NCBI GenBank assembly: GCA_012295275.1
Contig: CM022679.1
Span: 13,780,145 to 13,844,144, forward strand
Length of the DNA: 64,000 nt
Reading direction: 5' to 3'
DNA from: Chrysomallon squamiferum
Lineage: Eukaryota > Mollusca > Gastropoda > Neomphalida > Peltospiridae
The notes beneath the pieces were generated by a model. That model was not told the origin of the DNA and did not search any database. It saw nothing but the letters and a program-made list of their open reading frames with translations. The translations under genes were made by a program, and so were the position numbers. Shown here in pieces: positions 11,501-22,462 of the stretch; the first letter of the stretch is position 1, and the number at the start of each line of letters is the position of its first letter.

Positions 11501-14500
11501 TTATACAGACAGTATGCAGGTAATTAATTCTATACAATATTTTTAATAATTTACATGTGACACTCTATTTCACAGAGCAATAGAGTTAATACAAAAGTTT
11601 GGGAAATCGCGAATCTAAATATTAACCCTCAAATTTACCAAACCATTAAATTTTAGAACACATAACATCTATTTAATACGGTAATATAATAATCTAAGAA
11701 CGATATACAGACAAAAACGAATTAAACAAATTTCATACGGTATATGTTAAGAAAAAGGAACAGTAGAAAAATGTAGGCTAGGTTGGGTATAGTCATGAGT
11801 GAATTGTAAAATGTATTCTTTCTGGATGGAAATTGGATTGACAGAGGGCTGTCGCGATCGTATAGTTGAACACAGAATAAGTTAATAGTACGTAGAGGCA
11901 AGGTTTCAAGCGGGAAATGACGTGTGTTCAGATTTATCCAGACAAAATAATCACGTGTCGCGTAAGCGATATAAACAGTTCTATTTTCCGAATTAAAAGT
12001 AATCCATATCGTAAATTGAAAGTCTTTATTCTAGCGATATAAACAGTTCTATTTTCCAAATAAAAGTAAAAAAAAACAATTTCTTTTTTTTAATTTTTAA
12101 TTTTTTTTTAAATTTCTTTTGAAAATATACAAGACATTATTTTGCAATGTCATTATTTACCTTAGATATTCTCACAACGTTCATATTTCGTAAACAGATT
12201 TTTCAAACACTATGCAGGTAATTAATTCTATACAATATTTTTTCAATAATTTACAGGTGACACTCGATTTTATAGAGCAATAGAGTTAATACAAAAGTTT
12301 GGGAAATCGGTTATCTAAATATTAACCCTCAACTTTACCAAAACATTAAACTTTAGAACACATAATATCTACTTAATACGGTAATATAATAATCTAAGAA
12401 CAATATACAGACAAAAACAAATTAAACAAATTGCATACGGTATATTTTAAGAAAAAGGAACAGTAGAAAAATGTAGACTAGGTTGGGTATAGTTACGATT
12501 GAATTGTCAAATGTATTCTTACCTTAATGGAAATTGGATTGAGATAGGACTGCCGCAATCGTGTAGTTGAACACAGAATAAGTTAATAGTGCGTAGTGGC
12601 AAGGTTTCAAGCGGAAAATGACGTGTGTACAGATTTATTCAGACAAAATAATCACGTGTCGCGTAAGCGATATAAATAGTTCTATTTTCCAAATTAAAAG
12701 TAAATCCATATCGGAAATTATATGTCTTTATTTTATTTTAATTTTATTTTAATTTTTATTTATTTATTTCTTGTTGTTTTGTTTTTGTTTTTTTTTGTAT
12801 TTTATTACTATTCTTTTTCACTTTCTTTCGAAAATATACAAAACGTTATTTTGCCATGTCATTATTTACCTTAGATATTCTCACAACGTTCATAATTCGT
12901 AGACACATTATACAGACAGTATGCAGGTAATTAATTCTATACAATATTTTTAATAATTTACATGTGACACTCTATTTCACAGAGCAATAGAGTTAATACA
13001 AAAGTTTGGGAAATCGCGAATCTAAATATTAACCCTCAAATTTACCAAACCAAAACCATTTTTTTTTAGAACACATAACATTTATTTAATACGGTAATAT
13101 AATAATCTAAGAACGATATACAGACAAAAACAAATTAAACAAATTTCATACGGTATATGTTAAGAAAAAGGAACAGTAGAAAAATGTAGGCTAGGTTGGG
13201 TATATAGTCATGAGTGAATTGTAAAATGTATTCTTTCTGGATGGAAATTGGATTGACAGAGGGCTGTCGCGATCGTATAGTTGAACACAGAATAAGTTAA
13301 TAGTACGTAGAGGCAAGGTTTCAAGCGGGAAATGACGTGTGTTCTGTTTTTTACCAAAACATTAAACTTTAGAACACATAATATCTACTTAATACGGTAA
13401 TATAATAATCTAAGAACAATATACAGACAAAAACAAATTAAACAAATTGCATACGGTATATTTTAAGAAAAAGGAACAGTAGAAAAATGTAGACTAGGTT
13501 GGGTATAGTTACGATTGAATTGTCAAATGTATTCTTACCTTAATGGAAATTGGATTGAGATAGGACTGCCGCAATCGTGTAGTTGAACACAGAATAAGTT
13601 AATAGTGCGTAGTGGCAAGGTTTCAAGCGGAAAAAATGACGTGTGTACAGATTTATTCAGACAAAATAATCACGTGTCGCGTAAGCGATATAAATAGTTC
13701 TATTTTCCAAATTAAAAGTAAATCCATATCGGAAATTATATGTCTTTATTTTATTTTAATTTTATTTTAATTTTTATTTATTTATTTTTTTGTTTTGTTT
13801 TTGTTTTTTTTTGTATTTTATTTATTATTTTTTTCAATTTCTTTCGAAAATATACAAAACGTTATTTTTGCCATGTCATTATTTACCTTAGATATTCTCA
13901 CAACGTTCATAATTCGTAGACACATTATACAGACAGTATGCAGGTAATTAATTCTATACAATATTTTTAATAATTTACATGTGACACTCTATTTCACAGA
14001 GCAATAGAGTTAATACAAAAGTTTGGGAAATCGCGAATCTAAATATTAACCCTCAAATTTACCAAACCATTAAATTTTAGAACACATAACATCTATTTAA
14101 TACGGTAATATAATAATCTAAGAACGATATACAGACAAAAACGAATTTAAACAAATTTCATACGGTATATGTTAAGAAAAAGGAACACGGAACGTTTTGT
14201 AAAAATGTAGGCTAGGTTGGGTGTAGTTATTTGAATTGTAAAATGTAATTATTTTTTGGATGGAAATTGAATTGAGAGAGGGAATATTTGCGATCGTATA
14301 GTTGAACACAGAATAAGTTAATAGTAATAGAGGCAAGGTTTCAAGGGGAAATTACGGTGTGTTCAGATTTATCCAGACAAAAAAAGAAAATAAATAGTTC
14401 GTGTAAGCGATATAAACATTTTATACAGATAAATTAAAAGTAATCGATATTTATATTTTGAAAATAAAAATTCTAGCGATATAATTTTTATATTATTTTC

Positions 14501-14640
14501 AAAAAAAAAGTAAAAAAAAAATATTATTTTTTTTTTTTTTATTTTTTTTTATTTTTTTAATTTCTTATGAAAATATTATAAGACATTATTTCAAGATAAT
14601 CACAATGTACATAAAATAAAGACGTTATGAACCATTTCAA
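8590..14640 (-). repeat. Cassette array 1: about 4 units of a ~1.41 kb higher-order repeat
   Basis: Two diverged ~0.7 kb cassettes alternate. Type a has a minus-strand donor CATTAAG|GTAAGA (near 9708, 11117, 12523, 13540). Type b has the donor destroyed (CATCCAGAAAGAA; near 9005, 10415, 11820, 13235). In minus-strand order each unit carries a TATA-like TTTATATC, a CACGTG E-box, a short exon-like stretch and the donor. Type a exons end in TAA at the donor and lack ATG, so no cassette here can encode a receptor N-terminus. The fourth unit is shortened by a deletion junction at about 13345, and copies decay beyond 14200. Confidence 0.88.
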
Positions 14641-15672
14641 AAACATTTTATTTTATTCATTTTTTATTTTTTATTTTTTTTTTCAAACACTATGCAGGTA
14701 ATTAATTCTATACTGATTTTAAAATAATTGGCATAGAGATATTATTTTGTAAGATAGTGCAATCAGAGTTAACAAAAATTTTGGGAAAAAATAATGTAAA
14801 TAAATAAAAATTTGCAATAAAACATTAAAATAAGAATACATAACATCTAAACAAATTTAAAAAGTTAAAAAAGAACAATAAATAATAAAACAAATTAAAC
14901 AAATTGCAAAGAAATATTTTAAGAAAAAAGGAAAGAAGAAAATTGTAGTCTAGGTTACAGAGTTAACATTGATTACACATATGTACGTTTTCATATGATT
15001 TAAAATAAAATTAATAAAAAAATAAAAACTAAAATAATAATAAAATAGTTGAACACAGAATAAAATTAATCAAAAAAAAATAGTGGCATGTTTTAAAATG
15101 AAAAATAATAATTTGTCGTACAGATTTATTTCAGAACATAAATTTTCATTTTTCCTTTAAGATATATTTTAAAACAATTTAGAGGACGAAAATAAAAAAT
15201 ATTGCAATAATAGCAATAATAATAACAAACATCTAAAAAAAAAAAAAAAAAATTACAATAGTAAAAATGAATAAACAAAAAAAATACATAAATAAATAAA
15301 AGGAAATAAATAAAATAAAATAAATATAAAATAAAATAAGAAAATGAAATAAAATTAATAAATTTAAAAAAAAATAAAATTGATAAATTTAAATAATAAT
15401 GAAATAAATATAAAATAAAATAAAGTTTAAAAAAATATTTTTTTCTAAATACAATATAATTAAATTAAATTAATTAAATAAATAAATTAAATAAATATAA
15501 AACGATTTGAAATAAAATAAAATAAAATAAAATGAATGAATGAATGAATGATTGAATGAATAATGAAATAAAATAAAATAAAATAAATATAAAATAAAAT
15601 TAAATAAATTTAAAAAAAATTAAATTGAATTAAAAGTTGGATTTTTCTTACTTTTACAAATTCCATTACCAT
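14641..15672. repeat. Very A/T-rich, degenerate array edge
   Basis: No gene. At 14200-15130 recognisable cassette words become increasingly replaced by A/T runs. At 15170-15650 the sequence is short AAAT/AAAAT repeats with GAAT repeats at 15532-15560. The stretch from 15170 on is repeated at 55565-56035 beside the second tail exon. Confidence 0.8.
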
Positions 15673-15794
15673 TTATGAATACAGCCTTTCAGCGTTTAAC
15701 CCTTCTTTATCTACGGCTGGAATCACTGTTTCCAGTTCATTTGGAAGACCTGATCCATTTGGAATATGTTTGTTCTTATTATGTATGGTAATCA

Positions 15795-16096
15795 CTATAT
15801 ATCATCATCAACAGCAATGGTCTTGTCAGCAGTGTTTCTGTTTCTGTTTCTGGAATTCTGTCCAACAGGATGATCTTCATCTGTTTCACTTATTTCCTGA
15901 CACGACACATTTCCAGAACTTCTTCTGTAGAGATGTCTATTAGCATCAACATCCTCTCCTTCTTTTTCATCACTGCTGCAGTGGATGTTCCCGTTGGGAA
16001 CTGCCTGACACAGAGTTGTTGTATCTGTGTCCCCAGCTCCATCTCCTGCCTCTCTCTGTGATTCAGCACACTCGTTTTGCAACACCATCTTGTTCC
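15795..16096 (-). pseudogene. Acidic cytoplasmic-tail-like exon, frameshifted copy
   Basis: After an acceptor (tttctag) the minus strand encodes NKMVLQNECAESQREAGDGA..., nearly identical to the exon at 56058-56488. A one-base loss in the GAT run near 15800 changes VDDDDIVIT to VDDDI-stop, removing the last ~43 residues that the intact copy encodes (its stop aligns at 15673). It is rich in Asp, Glu, Ser and Asn, has no membrane segment, and contains SCQE, which fits the TRAF2-binding consensus [PSAT]-x-[QE]-E. The family is not recognised with certainty. Confidence 0.5.
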
Positions 16097-16267
16097 CTAG
16101 AAATATTAAAACTTAATACAGTCATATCTTTTATTAGTCACTTGTGTAACTCCATGAGAAAAATTATAGAAACAAAAAAGCAAACAAACAAATAATAAAT
16201 ACAATAATAAAAAAGAAAATGAAATAAACATTGTTAGAAATATAAAAATATACCACTCAGAAATTAC

Positions 16268-16380
16268 TGTTTTAGTGTACAACTCATACAAATTAACAGT
16301 AGTGATCTTCAGTCTGACCATAATGTAGGTCTCTACTTTGGTAGTATGATCAAATGGCTAAAACACTTTCAGTGTATCTC
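16268..16380 (-). pseudogene. Small conserved block upstream of the tail exon, with stop
   Basis: Same exon-like block as 56660-56772 (AG before DTLKV; donor-like GTAATT after). Here one substitution turns VFLPFD into VF-stop-PFD. Together with the frameshift in the neighbouring tail exon, this suggests that the copy-1 version is dead. The T-rich stretch between block and tail reads as hydrophobic residues but has branch-point and pyrimidine-tract character and is probably intron. Confidence 0.4.
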
Positions 16381-16742
16381 CTAAATTTTTATTTATTATT
16401 ATCATTATTTTTATATATATCTGTAAATATCAGCTAATCTTCGCTAATGATAAAGCATGACAGTAAAAATATACTATCACGAAACTGGATGAGTATTGTA
16501 ATTTCCCCCCTTTATTTGCATGAATGATCATGATGTGTTGTCACACAAACTATAGCTATCAGTCTATCATGTAGGCCTTTTCATTGTCGTCACTGCTTCA
16601 CTGACGAATGGGGGAAAATGGCGGCGAAAATAACAATATTTTGAAACAGTATTATTTTATTACTATACTTTGCTATGAACAACGGTACGCCAAACAAAAT
16701 AGTAATATAAGTGTAAAGAATTTTATCTCAGCATTTATCAGA

Positions 16743-17102
16743 CCACGGGTCTCTTATTTCATATAATGACATACGGAGTCCCCTCACTGTGCCCACAGTT
16801 TGACAGGACAGAAATCTGCAACAGAATATGTTGATTCCGTCTCCCATTTTGTTGGACTGTAAAATGTTAGTCTAAAATGTTGGTCTTTTGAGAAAGAACT
16901 ATACTGTAATCCCCTACTGTTTTATCGTTTGCTATCCTTTATTTACTTATTTTTATCATAGTTCATTTATTTATTCATTTATTTATACTGTAATGCCCCA
17001 CTTTTTTTGTTATCATTTCTTGTCCGTGATTGCTTCAGTTATATATAACAATAGGTGCGGGCACAGTGAATAACACTGTATGTCATGATATGAAATAAGA
17101 GA
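16743..17102. mobile_element. MITE with ~45-bp terminal inverted repeats
   Basis: The left end (tctcttatttcatataatg ... cctcactgtgccc) is the reverse complement of the right end (gggcacagtga ... tgtcatgatatgaaataaga). The interior contains the family word cccattttgttggactgtaa and an extra (ATTT)n insertion. No transposase. At least eight full or partial relatives are in the window. Confidence 0.75.
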
Positions 17103-17538
17103 TTATTTTTTTAAAGCTTCTTTCAGAAATGCAGAAAATGTTATTTAGCCGTGTCATAATTTACCCTAGATAACCTCACACGTTCATATTTCATATATAG
17201 ATTATACAGACAGTCTGCAGGTAACTACTTCTATACAGTAATTATAATACTTTACAGGTGACACTCGATTTCACAGAGCAATAGAGTTAACACAAGTCCG
17301 GAAAATACAAAAGTCTGGGAAATCGCGAGTCTAAATATTAGCCCTCAAATTTACAAAAACATTAAACTTTAGTAGACGTAACACCTACATAATACAGTAA
17401 AACAATAATGTAAGAACAATATACTGACAAAAGCAAATTAAAGAAATTTCATACGGTATATGTTAAGAAAAAGGAACAGTAGAAAAATGTAGAGTACGTT
17501 GGCTATAGTTATGGGTGAATTGTAAAATGTACTCTTAC

Positions 17539-17626
17539 CTTGATGGAAACTGGATTGAGAGAGGACTGCCGCCTTCGTATAGTTAAACTCAGAATAACTT
17601 AGTAGTACGTAGAGGAAACGTTTCAT
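17539..17626 (-). CDS. Putative first exon (signal-peptide-like) of the receptor family, intact copy
   Basis: On the minus strand an ATG at 17626 opens MKRFLYVLLSYSEFNYTK... and runs 29 codons plus one base to a strong donor (CATCAAG|GTAAGA). The phase-1 end matches the phase-1 start of the Cys-rich exons, which would complete a Glu codon. A short Lys-Arg plus hydrophobic N-terminus suggests a weak signal peptide. A TATA-like box (17671-17680) lies 45 bp upstream and a kappaB-like motif (17684-17692) just beyond. This is the only cassette with ATG, an open frame and a donor. Joining to any downstream exon is inference; the nearest ones (16268-16380 and 15795-16096) are damaged. Confidence 0.4.
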
Positions 17627-17670
17627 ACCGCAAATGACAGATTAACCTTAAATCACGTTTCGTTTATGTG

Positions 17671-17692
17671 ATATAAATAGTTCGGAATTTCC
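17671..17692 (-). promoter_or_regulatory. TATA-like box and kappaB-like motif of the receptor cassette
   Basis: In minus-strand sense GGAAATTCC (17684-17692) is followed by CTATTTATAT (17671-17680), 45 bp before the ATG. The same pair recurs at about 18.57, 19.45, 39.40, 44.85, 46.67, 48.49, 50.32, 52.13, 53.95 and 57.78 kb. In arrays 1 and 2 the TATA-like box stays but the kappaB-like word is replaced by TGGAAAATAGAAC. Confidence 0.4.
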
Positions 17693-17840
17693 AAGTTAAA
17701 AATAAATCCATGTCGCAAATTATAATTTTTATTTTTTATTCTTTATTTTATTTTTTTTTTTTTTTTAAATAGATGTTACTTATTATTATTATTTTATTTT
17801 ATATTTTATTTATTTATTTATATTACTTTTTTTATTATTA

Positions 17841-17895
<55 letters not shown>

Positions 17896-19620
17896 GCTAT
17901 ATTTTGTTTATTTATTACTTCTATAATTATAGAAAATCTGGTATAAATACTGGTATTATCAATTTATTATTTATGTGGGTTTTCTTTCTTCTAAATCACA
18001 AACACACACACACATATATAAAAAAAGTAATTTCACCTACTTAGATGTGTACTTATTTTCTCACAACTTTCATATTTAATACATAGATTATACAGACAGT
18101 CTGCAGGTAACTACTTCTATACAGTAATTATAATACTTTACAGGTGACACTCGATTTCACAGAGCAATAGAGTGAACACAAGTCCGGAAAATACAAAAGT
18201 CAGGGAAATCGCGAATCTAAATATTGACCCTCAAATTTACAAAAACATTAAACTTTAGTAGACATAACACCTACATAATACAGTAAAACAATAATGTAAG
18301 AACAACATACAGACAAAAACAAATTAAACAAATTTCAAACGGTATATGTTAAGAAAAAGGAAGAGTAGAAAAATGTAGAATGCGTTGGGTATAGTTGTGG
18401 GTGAATTGTAAAATGTGCTCTTACCTTGATGGAAAGTGGATTAGCAGAGGGCTGCGTGATCGTATAGCTGAACACAGAATAATTTAAAAGTACCTAGAGG
18501 CAAGGTTTCATATCGGAAATGACAGATTAACCTTAAATCACGTTTCGTTTATGTGATATAAATAGTTCGGAATTTCCAAGTTAAAAATAAATCCATGTCG
18601 CAAATTATAATTTTTATTTTTTATTTTTTATTTTATTATTATTATTTTTTTTTTAAATACATGTTACTTATTATTATTATTTTATTTTATATTTTATTTA
18701 TTTATTTATATTACTTTTTTAATTATATATATAATTTTTATTATTATTATTATTATTGCTATTATTGCTATATTAAATTTATTTATTTATTTATTTATTA
18801 TAACTTTTTTAATTATAGAAAATCTGGTATAAATACTGGTATTATCAATTTACTATTTATGTGAGGGTTTTTATCTTCTAAATCACAAACAAAACACACA
18901 CACACACATATATGAAAAAAGTAATTTCACCTACTTAGATGTGTACTTATTTTCTCACAACGTTCATATTTAATACATAGATTATACAAACAGTCTGCAG
19001 GTAACTAGTTCTATACAGTAATTATAATACTTTACAGGTGACACTCGATTTCATAGAGCAATAGAGTGAACACAAGTCCGGAAAATACAAAAGTCAAGGA
19101 AATCGCGAATCTAAATATTAACCCTCAAATTTACAAAAACATTAAACTTTAGTAGACATCTATATAATACAGTAAAACAATAATGTAACAATATACAGCA
19201 TACACAAATTAAACAAATATCAAACGGTATATGTTAAGAAAAAGGAACAGTAGAAAAATGTAGAGTACGTTGGGTATAGTTGTGGGTGAATTGTAAAATG
19301 TATTCTTACCTTGATGGAAAGTGGATTAGCAGAGGGCTGCGTGATCGTGTAGTTGAACACAGAATAACGTAAAAGTACCTAGAGGCAAAGTTTCATATCG
19401 GAAATGACGGTTTATTCAGATTACATGTCGCTTTAGTGATATAAATAGTTCGGAATTTCCAAGTTAGAAATAAATCCATGTCGCAAACTAGAATTTTTAT
19501 TTTTTTTAGTCTTTATTTTATTATTATTATTTTTAAAATAGATGTTAATTATTATTATTTTTTTATTATTATTATTTATTTATGTTTATTACTTTTTAAT
19601 TATATATATATATATATATA

Positions 19621-19681
<61 letters not shown>

Positions 19682-20020
19682 GCTGCTATTATTGCTGCTA
19701 TTATTGCTATATTTTATTTATTTATTTATTTATTTGTTACTTTTTTAATTATAGAAAATATTTTATAAATACTGGTATTATCAATTTATTATTTTTGTTT
19801 TTTTTTTTTTATTCTAAATCACAAATACACACATGAAAAAAGTAATTTCACCTACTTAGATGTGTACTTATTTTCTCACAACTTTCAAATTTAATACATA
19901 GATTATACAGACAGTCTGCAGGTAATTAATTCTATACAATAATTTTAATACTTTACAGGTAACACTCGATTTCATAGAGCAATAGATTTAAACTTTAGAA
20001 GACATAAATATCAATTTATT

Positions 20021-20048
20021 ATTTATGTGGGGTTTTTTTCCTTCTAAA

Positions 20049-20081
<33 letters not shown>

Positions 20082-21201
20082 AAAAAAGGTAATTTCACCT
20101 ACTTAGATGTGTACGTAATTGCTTTTCTGTAATTATTTCCTTTAGTGTTCACATTCGACTCAAAGAACCAGTTAAACTGAAAAGTATTCCGAGCAGTACT
20201 TGAACACACCCTCTACGGTGTCGCGATATAAATAGTTCCACGTTAAAAATAAATCCACACCGGAAATTATTTTTATTATTATTATTCATTTTTTAAATAG
20301 ATGTTAATTATTATTATTATTGCTATTATAGCTATATTTTATGTATTTATTTATATTACTCTTTTATATTACTTTTTAAATTATATATATATTATAAGTA
20401 TTTCAAGTTAATCGCAAAATACACAAAATAAAGACATTACGGACCATTAAACAAGCCTTCTTATTTTTTTTACCGTTTCTCGTTAATTATAAAATAACGG
20501 CATCGAGATATTACTTTGTAAGATATTCAGTGCAGGAGCATAAGATAAGAAACGATTGTTTCAAGCGGGAATTGTTAAATTAAAATCAAAATGTGGATAA
20601 ATAGATAAATAAATGATATATTGCAATAATAGCTGTAATAATAATAAATATTCAAAAAATAAAATTACAGAAAGTTACAATAAAAAAATAAAACACAGCA
20701 ACAAAAACAAGAAGAAGAAGAAGAAGAAGAAGAAGAAGAAGAAAGAAAGAAAGAAAAGCCAGTCATTGCGTGCGCAAATACAACTTCGGGAGAGATAACA
20801 TTTTCATGTGATTTAAAAATAAAATAAAATAAAATAAAATAAAAATAAAAATCATGTAACTGAATGAAAATATGACTGCTCCTCTTGACAAGACAGAAAT
20901 CTGGAACAAAATACGCTGATTCAGTCTCCCATTTTGTTGGACTGTAAAATGTTGGTCTTTTGGGAAATAAGCTATACTGCAGTCCCTTATTGTTTTATCA
21001 TTTGCTACCCTTGACTACTTATATGTAATATATGTAACAGTAGGTGCAGGCACAGTAGAAACAAAGAAACAATAGTACACTATTAAAGATCAAGATAAGC
21101 GACCAGTTAATTTATTATCTTCAGTACAATTTATATTTCTAAAATACACTTTTTATTTATTTATTTTTATCATTGTTTCATTTATTTATTTATTATTAGT
21201 T

Positions 21202-21255
<54 letters not shown>

Positions 21256-21540
21256 TTTTAAGCTTCTTTCCAAAATATAGAAAAATATTACAAATATTAG
21301 GACTTGACTTCTAACTTGATATATATGTGTGTGTGTATGTATGTATGTATATGTGTGTATGTGTGTATATATATATATATAAATAAAATAATAATAAGTA
21401 TATTTTTCTGCATATATTTTAAAAAGCTTGGGCTATATAAAACAAAAAACAAATATGTATGTATGTATGTATGTATGTGTTTTTAACTATGTATATGGAA
21501 GTGTAAGAAAAAGGTGATTAATATCTCATTTTGTTTACTA
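20021..21540. repeat. Intergenic: CA tract, GAA tract, MITE interior, (TA)n and TG/TATG tracts
   Basis: No gene. Holds (CA)n at 20050-20080, a diverged cassette promoter word at 20220-20260, (AAG)n at 20710-20745, MITE interior at 20880-21060, (TA)n at 21205-21250 and TATG/TG tracts at 21325-21375. The order is the same at 58090-59510. Confidence 0.8.
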
Positions 21541-22167
21541 TTGTTATTATAGTGTTACTTCCACATTTTATTTATTCGACGTTCGACCGCTGATTATATA
21601 ACATAATCGCTTGAAATATTTCAGAAATAGTTATGGTAATTATTTTATGATCGTAATATATATTTTTCAATCGTTTTGAAATTAATAATCATGATATAAT
21701 TATCATTACCATTTAGCTGCTTGCGCGAAGCTTTTTAAATTTTATTTTCGTTTTGTCGACGTGCTGAAGCCGGCGTTCGCGTGAATCAAAATGATTCTGG
21801 TCAAGGGAAACAACTCAAAATTTATTTAAAGCATAAAAAGCATTTTATTCTGTGGTATGAAAACCAAGGGGAACAACTCATATATGTATTAATTCGTAAA
21901 CAAAAAGACATCTTCAAGAATTTCGGACGACGTGGAAGTGGTTTTTCCAGAATGTTCGTTTGGTACAGGGATGGTTTGCTTCGTGACATTTTATCCACAA
22001 ACGCAATCTGATGCAGTCGTTTATATTTCGGGGGTGTTTTTTGCTCTAAAACATAGTACAAGTTAAATGCAACATTTTGTATAGCATTTATTTAGTTCCA
22101 ACGCCAAAACAATTTACGTAACCTTATATGATTAAGACAGTTTTTATTTTCATTTTATTTTAAAACA
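21541..22167 (+). promoter_or_regulatory. Duplicated P4HA upstream region
   Basis: Nearly identical to 59565-60210, immediately before the P4HA start codon. It is less AT-rich than its surroundings around 21710-21790 and 21920-22000, which suggests promoter or 5' UTR. A frame on each strand is open here, but a one-base difference in the paralogous stretch (catatatg versus catataatg) breaks both, so I do not call it coding. Confidence 0.5.
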
Positions 22168-22377
22168 ATGGGCATATTTAATGTAATTTTGGTGTTTGCC
22201 TGCGTGGCACCGTTGACTGTGGCTGAAATATTTACATCCATGGCACAGTTCGAGGAAGCACTGCACGCAGAAAAGGATCTCGCCTGTGCACTTAGATTAT
22301 ACATACAGAATGAAGAAGCAAGATTAAGCAAATTAAAAATAGGTGAAATTTTGCTTATTTTTTCTTACCATAGTTAA
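22168..22377 (+). pseudogene. P4HA: Orphan first exon of prolyl 4-hydroxylase alpha
   Basis: ATG at 22168 encodes a signal peptide (MGIFNVILVFACVAPLTVA) and the start of the P4H alpha N-terminal domain (EIFTSMAQFEEAL). It matches exon 1 of the gene at 60211 with a few changes: I6V, L29F, Y33H, and Y40C in the stretch DLAYAL/DLACAL. The donor is altered: AAAAAG|GTAAAT has become AAAAATAG|GTGAAA, and the frame runs on 12 codons to TAA. No later P4HA exon follows; the sequence ends in a microsatellite and the next duplicate begins. At most it could make a 69-residue secreted fragment. It marks the breakpoint of the tandem duplication. Confidence 0.88.
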
Positions 22378-22391
22378 TAATAATAATAAAT

Positions 22392-22452
<61 letters not shown>

Positions 22453-22462
22453 TTCATTCATT
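22378..22462. repeat. Duplication junction: (ATT)n then (TTCA)n
   Basis: Joins P4HA intron 1 (end of copy 1) to the base equivalent to position 1 (start of copy 2). The junction is purely low-complexity. Confidence 0.85.

Larger units (their letters stand above)
17100..20020 (-). repeat. Cassette array 4: three ~0.88 kb promoter/first-exon units
   Basis: Minus-strand donors at about 17539, 18423 and 19308 give periods of about 884 and 886 bp. Each unit carries a TATA-like box beside a kappaB-like GGAATTTCC (17684-17692, 18569-18577, 19452-19460), and ATT/ATTT microsatellites. All three have ATG at the exon start, unlike the other arrays, but the second and third have TAG at codon 6. Confidence 0.8.
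15170..22380. repeat. Segmental duplication, right part of copy 1 (pairs with 55560-60420)
   Basis: Tail exon, MITE end, cassette, (CA)n tract, GAA repeat, P4HA promoter and P4HA exon 1 occur in the same order in both places (for example 22168 pairs with 60211, and 15795 with about 56180). The copy here has two extra cassettes at 18.0-20.0 kb. Confidence 0.88.

Noticed and set aside
15870-16061. Plus-strand frame opposite the tail exon (also 56151-56453)
   Set aside because: Antisense shadow of the minus-strand tail exon; splice borders support the minus strand.
16106-16321. Hydrophobic stretch (ISEWYIFIFLTMFISF...) as a membrane helix, also at 56516-56758
   Set aside because: T-rich with a branch-point-like CTAAC and pyrimidine tract between a donor-like GTAATT and the tail-exon acceptor; more likely intron than transmembrane exon, although not excluded.
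21781-22011. Plus and minus frames upstream of the P4HA exon
   Set aside because: A one-base difference in the paralogous stretch at 59.9 kb breaks both frames, so the conservation is better explained by promoter/5' UTR.
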